This document shows positions 11,070 through 21,574 of a DNA stretch of 31,789 nt, piece by piece. The DNA is taken from the NCBI GenBank assembly GCA_009602725.1, contig WELB01000081.1, positions 72,387-104,175 of the forward strand, given 5' to 3'. The notes beneath the pieces were generated by a model, which saw nothing but the letters and a program-made list of their open reading frames with translations, searched no databases and was not told the DNA's origin. This DNA comes from Spirogloea muscicola. Taxonomy: Eukaryota > Streptophyta > Zygnematophyceae > Spirogloeales > Spirogloeaceae. The number at the start of each line of letters is the position of its first letter. Position 1 is the first letter of the stretch. The translations under genes were made by a program, and so were the position numbers.

Positions 11070-11310
11070 ATGGTACGCGCGCTGCATCTGCGTGCTGGTC
11101 GCGCAGATGCAACGGCAGCCTTCTCTGGCTCTAGCCAGTATCTCCGACCTGCGGCTGCTCTACAGGGCTTACTGAGAGCCTCGTGGCCACTTGAGTCACG
11201 GTGTGATTTGGCACTTTCTCTGGCCCCTTCGAAGTTGTCCATTCTTCTTTCTGGGCTGGCCTCTCACAGCCATCGCCCTTTACTGGAAGCGTCTCCCCCT
11301 CCATTCTGGA
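11070..11310 (+). mobile_element. LINE C-terminal tail and 3' UTR, inner left arm
   Basis: The plus strand encodes MVRALHLRAGRA and then, after frame loss, sequence matching the SDLRLLxRAY tail, followed by TTGTCCATTCTTCTTTCTGG and the hairpin GGCTGG...CAGCC. The mirror copy is at about 13690-13930 on the minus strand. It was therefore present before the inverted duplication formed. Confidence 0.65.
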
Positions 11311-11366
11311 AGAGCAACTCTATCCACACGCTTCCCCAACATCACACCATCGTCCCAAGCTTAGCA

Positions 11367-11377
11367 CCCCCCCCCCC
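11367..11377 (+). repeat. C homopolymer at inner edge of left arm
   Basis: Eleven consecutive C bases end the homology between the arms. The matching place on the right is a 23-base G run (13611-13633) abutting the N gap. Sequence left of the C run and right of the G run are exact reverse complements for tens of bases. Confidence 0.85.
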
Positions 11378-11394
11378 GCCATCGAGAGAAATAC

Positions 11395-11615
11395 GCTTCC
11401 AGGATAGGGCGGTGGCTGTGAGAGGCCAGCCCAGAAAGTAGAATGAAGAAAGGTCGAAGGGGCCAGGGAAAGCGCTAAAGCACACAGGGAATCAAGTAGC
11501 TACGAAACACTCAGTAACCCTGTTGAGCAGCCGCAGGTCGGAGAAACTGGTCTCCTGGTAGCGGGTCCCCTGGCCAGGGCCAGGGGCTGCAGCTAAGGCA
11601 CAGCCGTCACCCGCA
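11395..11615 (-). mobile_element. LINE tail and 3' UTR in spacer
   Basis: The minus strand reads GQGTRYQETSFSDLRLLN, close to GQGTRFQEPSLSDLRLLS at 27960-28030. Downstream on the minus strand come a 3' UTR with CTGGCCCCTTCGACC and the GGGCTGGCC hairpin half. It faces the plus-strand tail at 11070-11310 across the C homopolymer, another tail-to-tail pair. Confidence 0.6.
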
Positions 11616-11876
11616 CGACTGAGCACCTGCCCGTCGCGCTCGCCACTCGCCGCCTGTTACAAGGAAGGTTGGCCACTGCCACTGCCCACGGGCAACGGCC
11701 AAGCTTCTTCATCCGCGAGATTTGCAATGCTACAAAGCTTCTAAGTGTGCACTCGATATAACATCACAACGAAATTAATGGCCGCAGACGTTAGCTCAGG
11801 CCCTCTCAGTAAGCCCGTGTCAGCAACAGCAGCTGGTGAGCTAGGACGTGGCAGAACACCGCACGGCGCCAGAAAA

Positions 11877-11958
11877 GAGAGAGAAAAGGCGCGCGGAGCA
11901 CTTGGACTGTAAGGGAGGCCAATTCAAGCCAATACTTTGTTCAGGCGAGCTACATAAA
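11877..11958 (+). mobile_element. SINE-like short repeat, copy 1
   Basis: It carries AAAGGCGCGCGGAGCAC, GGGAGGCCAATTCAAGCC and AATAC, matching the reverse complement of the insertion at 14298-14417 and more distantly 22014-22087, 30891-30955 and 12661-12728. It has no coding capacity. I call it SINE-like because of its short length, dispersal, and target-site duplication at one copy; no tRNA-like promoter was confirmed. Confidence 0.55.
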
Positions 11959-12432
11959 GCGGAGCCCTATGCTAAGAAAAGAAGCTGTAAGTGCACATAT
12001 GGCACGCCTTTCAAGGCAAGCGAGTAGGACCGCTGGAGAAACACGGACATGCTGCAGGGGGTAGCACGCACGGCGCCCAAGAAGTGCTGCCCCCTGCTCG
12101 CGTCGCCGCTGGTCAGCACGAGATGAGTGGCGAGGACCTCTACAACACCCGTGGATGTCGAGGGCCAGCGGGTGAACTGTATTGAGGTCAGGGTGGTCCT
12201 TGTGCTTCTGGCACATCTCCTGCTCGGGCGCCCTCACGGCACAGGCGTTATCAGAAGTGAAATGGCCCTGCCATGTGGAAGCGGTCGACAGAAATGGGTC
12301 CGTGAGCAGCTGTTGGCCACCCTTGAATGGGCGCCCATCGGCACGGCTCTGCCGACGGACCCACGGCAAAGTTGCGCGGATATCACCCCGGCTGCTTGGG
12401 GCACGCCAGCGTCCCGCGGCCTTTAGTTGCAT
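11950..12432 (-). pseudogene. Decayed LINE nuclease-domain fragment
   Basis: A minus-strand ORF of 160 codons contains EQEMCQKHKDHPDLNTVHPL and ALDIHG. These align by eye with the block GKERKHADHP...LAMDVHG at 1218-2548 and ELKYADRP...PLAIDTHG at 27700-27770. A shifted frame further on gives SVFLQRSYSLAL, like AVSLQRSLAHA. The copy is more diverged than the others and is frameshifted. The identification depends on these short motif matches only. Confidence 0.45.
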
Positions 12433-12814
12433 GCTGCAGGATGTTGCTCTCGTAGTGCCCGCAAGCCCAGGGCCTTCCTCAGCGTGCTGGCCCAGCCTGA
12501 GGCACGCAACCGGCTTCCCAAGTCAGCCCGTCCCTTTCGAACGTGCTCACTCATGGTATCAAAGATCCCTTCCAGCCGAACGTCCGCTCCACTTCCGTAG
12601 CCCCTCTTAGCCTTTGGCTTCGCCATGTCAAGCCCCATCCGTTGCACTTCCTTTGGCCTCTGCATGAGCAGTGATTGGCTCGGCGTGACCTCCCATTTAT
12701 CCGATGCGCACCACGCGCCCCTTCTCTCGGGAGCTAGAGAGAAGGTCTTCGAAGGCGGTTGAAGGCCAGCACAAAAAGATATTTGGTGGATTTGAAACAA
12801 TCGAAGGTGAAAAT
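12433..12814. other. Spacer sequence without a supported gene
   Basis: A minus-strand open frame crosses this stretch (12423-12836), but it shows no motif I recognise and sits between LINE pieces. A copy of the SINE-like repeat on the minus strand (GCGCGTGGTGCGCATCGGAT) occupies about 12661-12728. Confidence 0.4.
12661..12728 (-). mobile_element. SINE-like short repeat, diverged copy
   Basis: On the minus strand it has GCGCGTGGTGCGCAT, GGGAGGTCACGCCGAGCC and AATCAC, matching the box order of the other copies (GCGCGCGG-GCGC, then GGGAGGCCAAT, then AGCC). It is the most diverged of the five copies. Confidence 0.4.
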
Positions 12815-13081
12815 AGCCAAGTACGAAGGCAAGCACAAGGAATGACGTACATCAATCACTGCAAATTGACCCGCTCAGTTACCACGGGTCAACACATAAA
12901 GGTCACTGATCGATGCGTGGATACCAGATGGCACATTTAAGCACTTCTGCCACCAACTAGAGCTCGCCCAGCTTTCTGTTGCAAAGTGTGTGCCTGCCTG
13001 AGCACGCTGCAAACAGGCCGACACTCGTCGTCGCAAGAACGACAGAGGTGCAGCTGGGAAGCCCATCTCAGCCGGAAGCAC
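12815..13081 (-). mobile_element. LINE tail, SDLYVLTRGN subtype
   Basis: The minus strand reads HASISDLYVLTRGN and a stop, then a 3' UTR with TTGACCCGTGGTAACTGAGC and CCTTCGTACTTGGC. It is the same subtype as the insertion at 4746-4913. Upstream coding similarity (ACLQRAQAG) is weak and frameshifted. Confidence 0.6.
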
Positions 13082-13257
13082 ATCTGCACATCGTGCATAG
13101 CCTAGATTGGCAATATTCTGAAGGAGAGTGTAAATACGAGGACCTAAAGAGCAAAAGATGTCTACTGCAGCTGGCAGGAGCTGATCGCAGTGGGGGTTAT
13201 TGAAGTCATGCTGCAGCTTTCTGATTTCTGCACTGCCCCAGCGATGTGTGTCGATGC

Positions 13258-13633
13258 TGGACCGGGGGCGGCGCCGGCTGCCGGCCCGCGCGCCGCGCCG
13301 CGGCGGCCGCCGCCGGCCGCCTCGCCCCTGCGCCCAAGGCGCGCGCCGCGCGTGTACCCGGATGGCGGGGCGNNNNNNNNNNNNNNNNNNNNNNNNNNNN
13401 NNNNNNNNNNNNNNNNNNNNNNNNNNNNNNNNNNNNNNNNNNNNNNNNNNNNNNNNNNNNNNNNNNNNNNNNNNNNNNNNNNNNNNNNNNNNNNNNNNNN
13501 NNNNNNNNNNNNNNNNNNNNNNNNNNNNNNNNNNNNNNNNNNNNNNNNNNNNNNNNNNNNNNNNNNNNNNNNNNNNNNNNNNNNNNNNNNNNNNNNNNNN
13601 NNNNNNNNNNGGGGGGGGGGGGGGGGGGGGGGG
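13258..13633. other. Extreme GC tract, sequencing gap and G run
   Basis: Bases 13258-13372 are almost entirely G and C with CGCGCGCC-type runs. They lead into an N gap (13373-13610, 238 positions) and then 23 G residues. Such sequence often defeats polymerases, and it sits in the loop between the two arms of the inverted repeat. The true length and content of the gap are unknown. No coding frame through the N block should be trusted. Confidence 0.9.
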
Positions 13634-13689
13634 TGCTAAGCTTGGGACGATGGTGTGATGTTGGGGAAGCGTGTGAATACAGTAGCTCT

Positions 13690-13930
13690 TCTAGAATGGA
13701 GGAGGAGACGCTTCCAGTAGAGGGCGATGGCTGTGAGAGGCCAGCCCAGCAAGAAGAATGGACAACTTCGAAGGGGCCAGAGAAACCGCTAAATCACACA
13801 GTGACTCAAGTGGCCACGAGGCTCTCAGTAACCCCTGTTGAGCAGCCGCACGTCGGAGATGCTGGCCAGAGCCAGAGAAGGCTGCCGTTGCATCTGCGCG
13901 ACCGGCACGCAGATGCAACGCGCGTGCCAT
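13690..13930 (-). mobile_element. LINE tail and 3' UTR, inner right arm
   Basis: This is the mirror of 11070-11310. The minus strand gives MARALHLRAGRA and a frameshifted C-terminal tail, followed by a 3' UTR with GTTGTCCATTCTT and GGCTGGCCTCTCACAGCC. It is part of the duplicated unit. Confidence 0.65.
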
Positions 13931-14284
13931 GGACGGCTGCAGCGAGACTGACAGGAAAGAAAGAGAAGAAGGAGAAGCTGCTTTTCACTGGCTTTGCAAA
14001 GGGAGAAGGCGCTTCCAGGAGAGGGCGACGGCTGTAATCTGGACAGCCCAGGAGAAAGTGGGCAGGAGGCGAGCACGCCGCGACAGGTGGAGCGCGCGTG
14101 CGGGCCGGCCGGGCGGGCTGCCGGGAAGTCGGCCGCCGCCGGCAGCCGCCGGCGCCCGCGGGTCGCGGGCCGGCAGGGCTTTGCCACTAGCGCCACGCCC
14201 CGCCACGCTCGCATCCACAGCAGCACCGCATCGCATCTGCACCTGTGGCGTGGCTTTATGGGCCCTTCCGCCCCACTTGGCCCC

Positions 14285-14430
14285 CTCGTGGCGGGCCAAG
14301 TTAGTTTAGGTCTCTGTATTATGTAGCCGTGTTTAGTTTGCACTCGCCTCTGCTTGAACCGTGTATTGGCTTGAATTGGCCTCCCTTTTTCCTTCCATGC
14401 GCCCCGCGCGCCTTTCTCTCGTGGCGGGCC
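14285..14430 (-). mobile_element. SINE-like insertion with 13-bp target-site duplication
   Basis: The 13-mer CTCGTGGCGGGCC occurs at 14285-14297 and again at 14418-14430, and only once at the matching place in the left arm (about 10706-10718). The 120 bases between (14298-14417) are absent from the left arm. On the minus strand they carry AAAGGCGCGCGGGGCGCATG, GGGAGGCCAATTCAAGCC and AATACACGG. This empty-site comparison is direct evidence of transposition after the arms separated. Confidence 0.8.
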
Positions 14431-14640
14431 CACGTCCAAGAAGGGAAGTGAGCTCGTCGTCAGGAAGCACGACTCTTCCAGCAGCGGGCGATGGCTGTGA
14501 CCGTCTCCAGCCCAGGAACAAGAATGCCTTCTTAAGCAACCTCCTTCCTTGGAACGTGAGCTCGTCCGAAAGGGGCCGGGGGCTGGTCCAGAGCCGCCAC
14601 CTCCTCCCCGCCGCCCCGCCCACGCGCCCGCCCCGGCGCC

Positions 14641-17600
14641 ATGGCGCTCGCGCCCGCGGCGCTGGCGCTGCTGCTGGCCGCCGGTGAGGCGCCCCGCGCT
14701 CCCGCGCTGGACCGCGCTCGCGCGCTGCTCTCCGCGCGGGCTGTAGGCTTCGGGGTTCACGCTTTGGCACGCAGCACCCATCCTATGCGTTCCCCGGGCC
14801 TTCCCGGGCATGCTGATCAGGAGGACCCTAGGTTTTCGAAGCTCCACTACAAGCCTCCATCTGACGACACTCCCTCATCTCCATTCGCAGCGACCGTGGC
14901 GGCAGCCCTGCAGCATGCCACCTCCACTGAGGATGTGAGCAGCTCTAGACCTCTCCCCGCCCGAGCAGTCCTTTTCTTCTCGGTAGTGCACCGGAGCGTT
15001 TCAGTCGTGGAGATGCCACCGTGGTGTTGATCTCCTTCAGTCATGAATTGTAGGGGTCATCATGGTATCATGCAGAAGTCTGCTCACTGAGCTCAGGAGA
15101 CAATTGTGACAGAGCTACTTGGCCGATGTTGCACCCGTGACACGCCTGCTGCTGCAAGCCCACTGTGCTGGCACAGCAGCCGCGAAACACACGCCTTGGC
15201 TTGGACGAACAGCAGCAAGCTCCTGGCTGCCCCACCAGCACAGAGTCATGTGTCGTCTTTATCGTGCATTGATTGTGGCACCAGGTGGTGCCTCTGGCAC
15301 AGGTTGCTGCTGCATCCGGAAGTGGGGGCCCGTCAAGGAAGTTGCTCCAGACAACCAGCCCAGATTGTGAGCTTCTTGCCGCCACTGAGAGACTGACAGC
15401 TCTGACAGTGTTGTGATACTCTTCACAGTAGTGCGCGTAAGACGAAGTGGCTGTCTGATGAACCACCCTGTCAGCGAGCTCGTGTTGCATGCAAATACCT
15501 AAGATGTAAGGTGCTTGAATCGATCGTCGTGGTACGTCAAACTCTACAATGCTTCAGTGCTCTGGCGAAGTTGATCTTGTCATAGCAGACGAGTCAAGTG
15601 ACTCGACATCACCTCAACTTTCGCCACTTTGCAACTTGCTCAGAATCCACTGGGTGACCATCTGTGCCAGATGGTCCTCTTCGAGACTTCAAGCAATCGC
15701 AGTTCAATCCACCTTCTCAGCTAGCAACCTGGCAAGGAACAGACCCGTGTGCAAATTGCACCACCGCCCCGGGCAGCTGCGCCTGGTATGGCATCACCTG
15801 CGACATCCCCTCTCACAGGGTTTCCGCAATGTGAGCATCACCACCCTAGCCTCACTCTTCTCCAAGGGACACAGGCTTTTGTACTTGCTGCCTCAGCTTT
15901 TGTATTCAGCAGACCGGCAAGTGACACACATGTTGTGCTTGTGTTCCAGACAACTTGTCAACCTTGGCATCTATACAGTGATCCCATACAACATAGGGAA
16001 CCTCGTATTCCTCAATACGTTGTAAGTCCTCAAGGTGGCCTTTCCAGTCACCAGGGTGTCACGTGTGTATCATGCTGGATAGTCATCAGAATTAAGCTTC
16101 TTGCTGTGCATGCAGCAATGAAGAGGCAGGTGGACCTTGTAATGCCCGGCTCTTGGTTGGTGAAAGGGTATGGTCCTCATCCAAAAGGTGCTGTTGCATA
16201 TTTGCAGGCACCTATACGGGAATCGGCTCATTGGATATATCCCTTCCAGCATAGGAAGCCTTCACAATCTCAGGCTGCTGTATGTATATATCCTATGATG
16301 ACCTCTGGCATGGGATTTTCGCAACAATGACTGCACCTGCGTGATCATGTGGTGCTGAAGTTTATGTGTAGAGTGACATCTCACTCCTGAATGTAGGAGG
16401 GAGTATCCGTGGGGTGTTTGAGGAGAGATGATGACTGTCGATTGTGATCAAAAAGTACGTGGCCAACCTTGCGCCAATTGGTATTCTAGGCCATAGCATC
16501 CTCACATTTGGATTGCCGTTTCTTGGACCCTCGTTCAGGAACTTGGATAACAACAGCCTGAACGGGCCAATTCCCACTTCCATTGGCAATTTGAAGAATC
16601 TGACACTGTTGTAAGCAGATTCTACAGAGGTTCTTGTGCTGTTAAGGCAGTGATCTCCTTCCAGACTAGAGAGCTCTTATGATCAATACCGTCTGCATCC
16701 ATGACTTTTGGTCCTGTGAGAGAGTTCATATGATAGATACAAGTTTGCATCCATGACTTTTCCTCCATTGCTCCACTACTCCTCCTCCTCCTCCTCTTCC
16801 ATATTGTGAGGCCGATGACCATGGAGCATATGTGCCTCACAAGATCCTTCTGGTCAGTAATGGTGAAGACTGCTTGCCTTTATTTGGTTCACTGACGAAG
16901 CGGATTGTTGTGACATTCTCTTGGAATATGCTCCAGGCATCTTGCTTACAATCTACTGACTGACGAAATACCATCTTCAATCAATGCACTAACAAAGCTT
17001 GCGATATTGTGAGTAATATTCTGAAAAGGCAACTCTGCAAAGTGCTTGAGAATCCTAGAAAGCATCACATCTAGCCCGCCAAATTGAAGTATTGTAGTTT
17101 GCCACTTGTGTGTAGCATATGGTGGACATTTCAGGGCTGCATAGTGTGCTAGTGTCGCTTTCTTACTTATTATCCTTTCATGGATTGTCAGGTCACAAAG
17201 GGCACACAGGTTGGTGATAGCTTGCAATGCTTAAGTCGGTTTGTCACGATCCTCAGGGAATTCCGCCTGTTTTTGCAGTGTTGTCAATGATAACAAGCTG
17301 AGTGGACCTCTACCCAACACCTTGTATCGACTCACGGGGTTGCAGAAGCTGTACGGAAAGCTCCCTTTCTCTCAAGCGTCTCAAGGTTCTTGGTTGCAGA
17401 GCTCTTAGCTAATTGCAGTGTGGCCTTTGACGATAGTGGGCACTTGTTCCATCTTCCTCAGTGTCGTGGGTGGCAATGCTATCTCGGCATTGTCAAGTTC
17501 CATCGGCAGGCTCCAGTTCCTAACAGTCCTGTAAGCATGCTACCAATGCTAAACCCTAAACCCCTTATTACTTAGCCCCGAACCCTTAGACTTCCCGCAG

Positions 17601-20600
17601 TGACAACAACTACTGCATCAGAACGAAGCACGTACATGCCTATGCCATACTTTACCCCCACAAAGGCAGCTTGAAGTGAAAGCACGGACACCTTTACTCT
17701 GCCAGCCTCTCACAGGCAGATTGTGTGATAGGAAGCTCGGCCAGCATGTACTGCTACCATGGACCTTGTCACACCAGTGCACCTGACAACATCATGAGCC
17801 CTATCGCTACATGTCACTGATGTCTCTATAAACAGCTGATACATGCCATTGTTACGTGGCAGTGACGCCTCTCGGAACGACCTGACTGAGCAGCCGTTTC
17901 CTTCTTATGTGACTAGCCTCACGAATCTGCAGTTGCTGTATGTTCACAAACTACAAAGGACCCCGGCAAGTGCTAGTCTTGCAGGCATTGGTGGCTAGGG
18001 ACTGTCTGGCGGAATGCTTGTCAACCTTGTTGTTCAAAGCAGGGCCACCCTGGACATTGAGAAGTGCTGTTTCAGCTGGCCACTGAGCAGAGAGGCTGAG
18101 TGTCTCATGGCAGGATACTCAATGGGAACAAATTCAATGGAACAATACCAGCAAGTCTTGGGACAAGCCTCAAGAAGTTGACTTTGTTGTAAGTAATGAC
18201 TCATTCGAATTCAACAGAGTCACCATACTGCTATTGTTCGATCTCTCTTTGGTTTGCATGCCATTGTTATTGCCGTTTCTGTTCCAAGGTGTCAGGGAGT
18301 ATGCTTACCCCTCAATTCACGTAACAGCAAGCAATGTAAGTACTCACATTGCTGAGAGTATAATCCTGCCCTGCAGGCGCTTAGATGACAACCACTTCAG
18401 TGGCAGCTTCCCGATGTCACTCATCCCCCTGATCAACTCCACAGCTCTCAAGACGCTCAGTGTGGCCTCAAATTACCTTACTGGCATGCAGCCCAACATT
18501 ACAGCCAAGCGGGTGTTCCTTAACTTCACAAAGAACTGCTTTGGCTTCACCACAGGCGGTCACATGCCTAGTGCAGGCCAAAGGCCGAATGTTGAGTGCC
18601 AGCTATTTTACGGTGTTCCTGTGCCACCACCACCTTCGCCGCCGCCGTCACCTCCGCCGCCGCCGCCACCTCCACCATCCCCACCTCCACCACCTGGTAT
18701 TCGTCCAGCACTCACATTTGGCAGGTGGCGCCAGAGGTGCACCAGCTCTGTATACAGTTCCTGACCTTCTAATCTGCATGACATGGCAGCTCCCTCACTT
18801 TGTTGTGTCTTGCCAGCTAAGTGCATCACAGAAGGAAGTATATTAGAATGCACCGACATAGATGACGGAGAGTACGACCATGACTGTGCTTACGATGTAT
18901 GCAGGTGAGCAAGGACTTCTCACAAATCTACTCGTACATCTGAGATGTGCTTGACATGTGCACAAGATTCTAACACAACCCAGACCATATCCGCTCAAAG
19001 CAGGCCCTCTGAAAAGCTCTGTCCTTAACACCTGACCTCTGTGTGCTCATAATGTCTGCAGGAGTGGGAAATGCGTGCATGTCTTCCAGCCTGCACAGAG
19101 TCTTTGCTCAACTGTCCCTCAAGATTATACACCCGTTTGGCGTGATGATTCTCAGTTCTGCCAGCAGGAGCTTTCTTGTGATGGGTACTTGACTGCCTTG
19201 TACTCAAAGCACAGTCTTGCAAGCAGGCTTGAGAAGACTTGCTGACTTAGCACGTGGACGTGATGAGCTACAAATTGCTGTGGCTAGGTGCTCAGCATTT
19301 CTGTAATGCCTGAGTACAAGGAATAAGTGATCAATTGACAAATCAATGCATGTCGTGAGAGAAGGATACCGTGTCAAAAGCTTGGCTGCAGGCTTGCAGA
19401 ATGGACTAGTGGTTTCCCTGAGTTGCTAGGTGTTCTCTGAGGTGGAGTCAGCTTTCGCTCAATAGGTGTCGATGAAAAGTAAGAACAGATACTTCCGTCT
19501 GCTGCAGGAGGGGAACCTGCGTGATACAGCAAAGACTTGATGGTGCCCTCTGTTCCGCAAGTTTTGACCAATGCCAAGATCATCTCTGCAGGTTGTTTAT
19601 TGCGAACGCAGTATCTCATCGATACTGCAGGATTGATTCTATGTTGCATGTACCTCTGCAAGTGACATGCCTAGCCATGTGAACAAGTCTATAGTGACTT
19701 TCATGAAGAGATGTGCTTGTCAATGTAACGTAACGTCTGCTGGCTGCAGGAACGGCACTTGCACAGCCTCTTCGCATCCTGGAAGACTGTGCAAGAATGC
19801 CTTCCCATCATATGATCCCCCATTGAATCCTCAGTGGAATTCTGCTTGCTACCACCTTATCTGCAACAGGTAAAGAAAAGTGCCACTACCAGGCATGAGC
19901 TTGTAGTGTGCTTCGATACTCCTCTTATTACATCACCAGCACACATCAAATGCCATGTCATGGCTAAGTCTCAAAGCTGTGTATGTCAGATCCTAGGTGC
20001 TTCTACTTCTTCTTTTGACATTTTGAGTATAACGTAGAGTGTTCTATTACTTCTGTCATGCTGCTTTGTGCATAGGTGAGCAGCAGAGTGCTTCTGATGA
20101 TCACTGTGTCTTTCTTTGCTTAGCACTGGGGGCTGCTATACTGTTGTCTTTGCAAACAACAAGACCTTGTGCAACTCTACCTCTCTGCCAAACTGCAAGA
20201 CAAACTACTGCAGGTGCTGCTCCACTCGCTTCCTTTCATGTCATTTGCTTTCTTGCTCCTATCTTCTTTGAGGAGCTAATAGAATCACGCTACATGAGAA
20301 AGGCAAAATGGTCACGTAAGCAAAGGCAGGAAATCAGGCTAGCTCTGAAAAGTGGTATCACGTTGCAGTGGGAATGGCTTCTGTGGTACTCAAGTATTCA
20401 CCAGCCCAGACAACACTTCGTGCTCAAGCCAGTGCATGGAGAAAGTTTGCAAGTTAGTGAGAGCGCCTCCACTTTTCTTGTACAAACTGTCAACTTGGAA
20501 AGAACTGGATGCAGAGACTTCGTATGTCTGACCATCAACAGATGAGATTGCCATATGTTTCCAGCCTTACATCTCAGGATTCTGCTGAAAGCTAACGGCA

Positions 20601-21574
20601 CTGTCTCTGCTAAAGATTGACTGAAGGCAATCCTGGACTCTGAAAATCATCTTCACAGGCAAGGAGTTTGCACAGTAGTCAAGAACAAGCCAGACCATAT
20701 TCTCTGCGACCAATTTGATAGTGGAGCCCCACAAATTGCAGACCCCAACCATCCAGGCTATGATTATAATACGGAGCCCCCACCTGTGTATCATCCCTAC
20801 TACGACCCGGACACTATAACCAATGAGTGTCTCTCACTGGGTTGCTAGTAAGTACTCCTTTCTCTGAGCAGTCCACTAACAGGCGTGGGCACGATTTCTG
20901 CTCTTGGGCAAAACGACAGCTGTGCTAAGTTGGGCAAAACGACAGCTGTGCTTACTGTCTGCTTCCACACAAGTCTTGGTGCGGCTATGGAGATTCCTAT
21001 TCACGTGCATCTGGAACGCTGCTAGAGAACTGTGACGAAGATGCAGAGTCCTAAAAATGGGTTGTTGGCAAGCACGGACTGTGCCACAGAGCTTCCACAT
21101 GCATTTGTTCCCCACACAGACTGGTCATGCAAGGCTTCATTTGTATGAGCAAGAGCAGAAGAGAACTATTTTCTCCTGTTTGACTGCAGGAGACCTTTAC
21201 CCTGGCTTTGGCAACTAGAGCCCTTACATGGCAATCTGTTGTGGTGCAGTCAAGGATATTGTGTGGGGCGAGGTTACCTGCCAAAGGGCTCAGCATGTGG
21301 GAGCATGTATGAATGCGAGGAGATGCATTTTGGTGTTTGTTGCAAAGCCTGTGATGGCCAAGGTCACTGCTCCTATGACGGCGGAGCTGGAGATTACTGC
21401 TCACCCTGTGATGTTGAGGGATTTCATTCATGTGATTTTCCATACGAAATTGGGGTTTGCGAGTCCAATCGCTACGGTTGTGAATGTGGTGCAAACGGCG
21501 TGTGTAACTCACTCAACTCCTTGCCTCAGTCTCCCAACAGCTACCAAGATGGTGGTCGCAGACTACCTAACTAA
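14641..21574 (+). CDS. Secreted LRR / Pro-rich / Cys-module protein, right copy
   Basis: Sixteen exons join in frame to 654 codons plus stop: 14641-14683, 15671-15830, 15950-16021, 16208-16279, 16539-16610, 17279-17350, 17462-17530, 17863-17937, 18114-18188, 18377-18696, 18817-18904, 19062-19184, 19750-19869, 20124-20213, 20659-20847, 21250-21574. Residues 1-14 form a signal peptide (MALAPAALALLLAA), and 15-67 an LRR N-cap with four Cys. Residues 68-262 hold eight LRRs, seven of them one per exon, then a C-cap with Cys and an NFT glycosylation site. Residues 318-343 are a Pro/Ser hinge, and 344-654 cysteine modules (exons 11-16) such as AKCITEG...DVCR and NGTC...LICNR. Introns 2-9 and 11-15 are phase 2; introns 1 and 10 are phase 1. 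Exon 6 uses a GTACGG donor and exon 12 GTACTT, both conserved in the paralogue. The hinge is six residues longer than in the left copy. Extracellular localisation is inferred; binding partner and function are unknown. Confidence 0.82.

Larger units (their letters stand above)
3545..11366. repeat. Left arm of large inverted repeat
   Basis: This arm, about 7.8 kb, is the reverse complement of 13634-21577. Homology covers all 16 exons, the introns and roughly 0.9 kb upstream of the start codon. It stops on the outer side within a few bases of the stop codon (3542) and on the inner side at a C homopolymer (11367-11377). Intron identity is high: about 96% by eye over 270 bases of intron 1. The last exon is much less similar. 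The arms differ by insertions on each side, so they are two real loci and not one locus assembled twice. Confidence 0.85.

Noticed and set aside
12423-12836. A 137-codon minus-strand frame as a gene
   Set aside because: It has no recognisable motif and is enclosed by LINE and SINE-like remnants. It has no paralogue elsewhere in the window.
13190-14037. Long frames running through the N gap
   Set aside because: The N block is read as unknown residues, so these frames are artefacts of the gap and the G run.
13825-14847. A 340-codon minus-strand frame
   Set aside because: It crosses a LINE tail, the SINE-like insertion and the antisense of exon 1. The high GC content explains the lack of stops, and the left arm does not preserve the frame.
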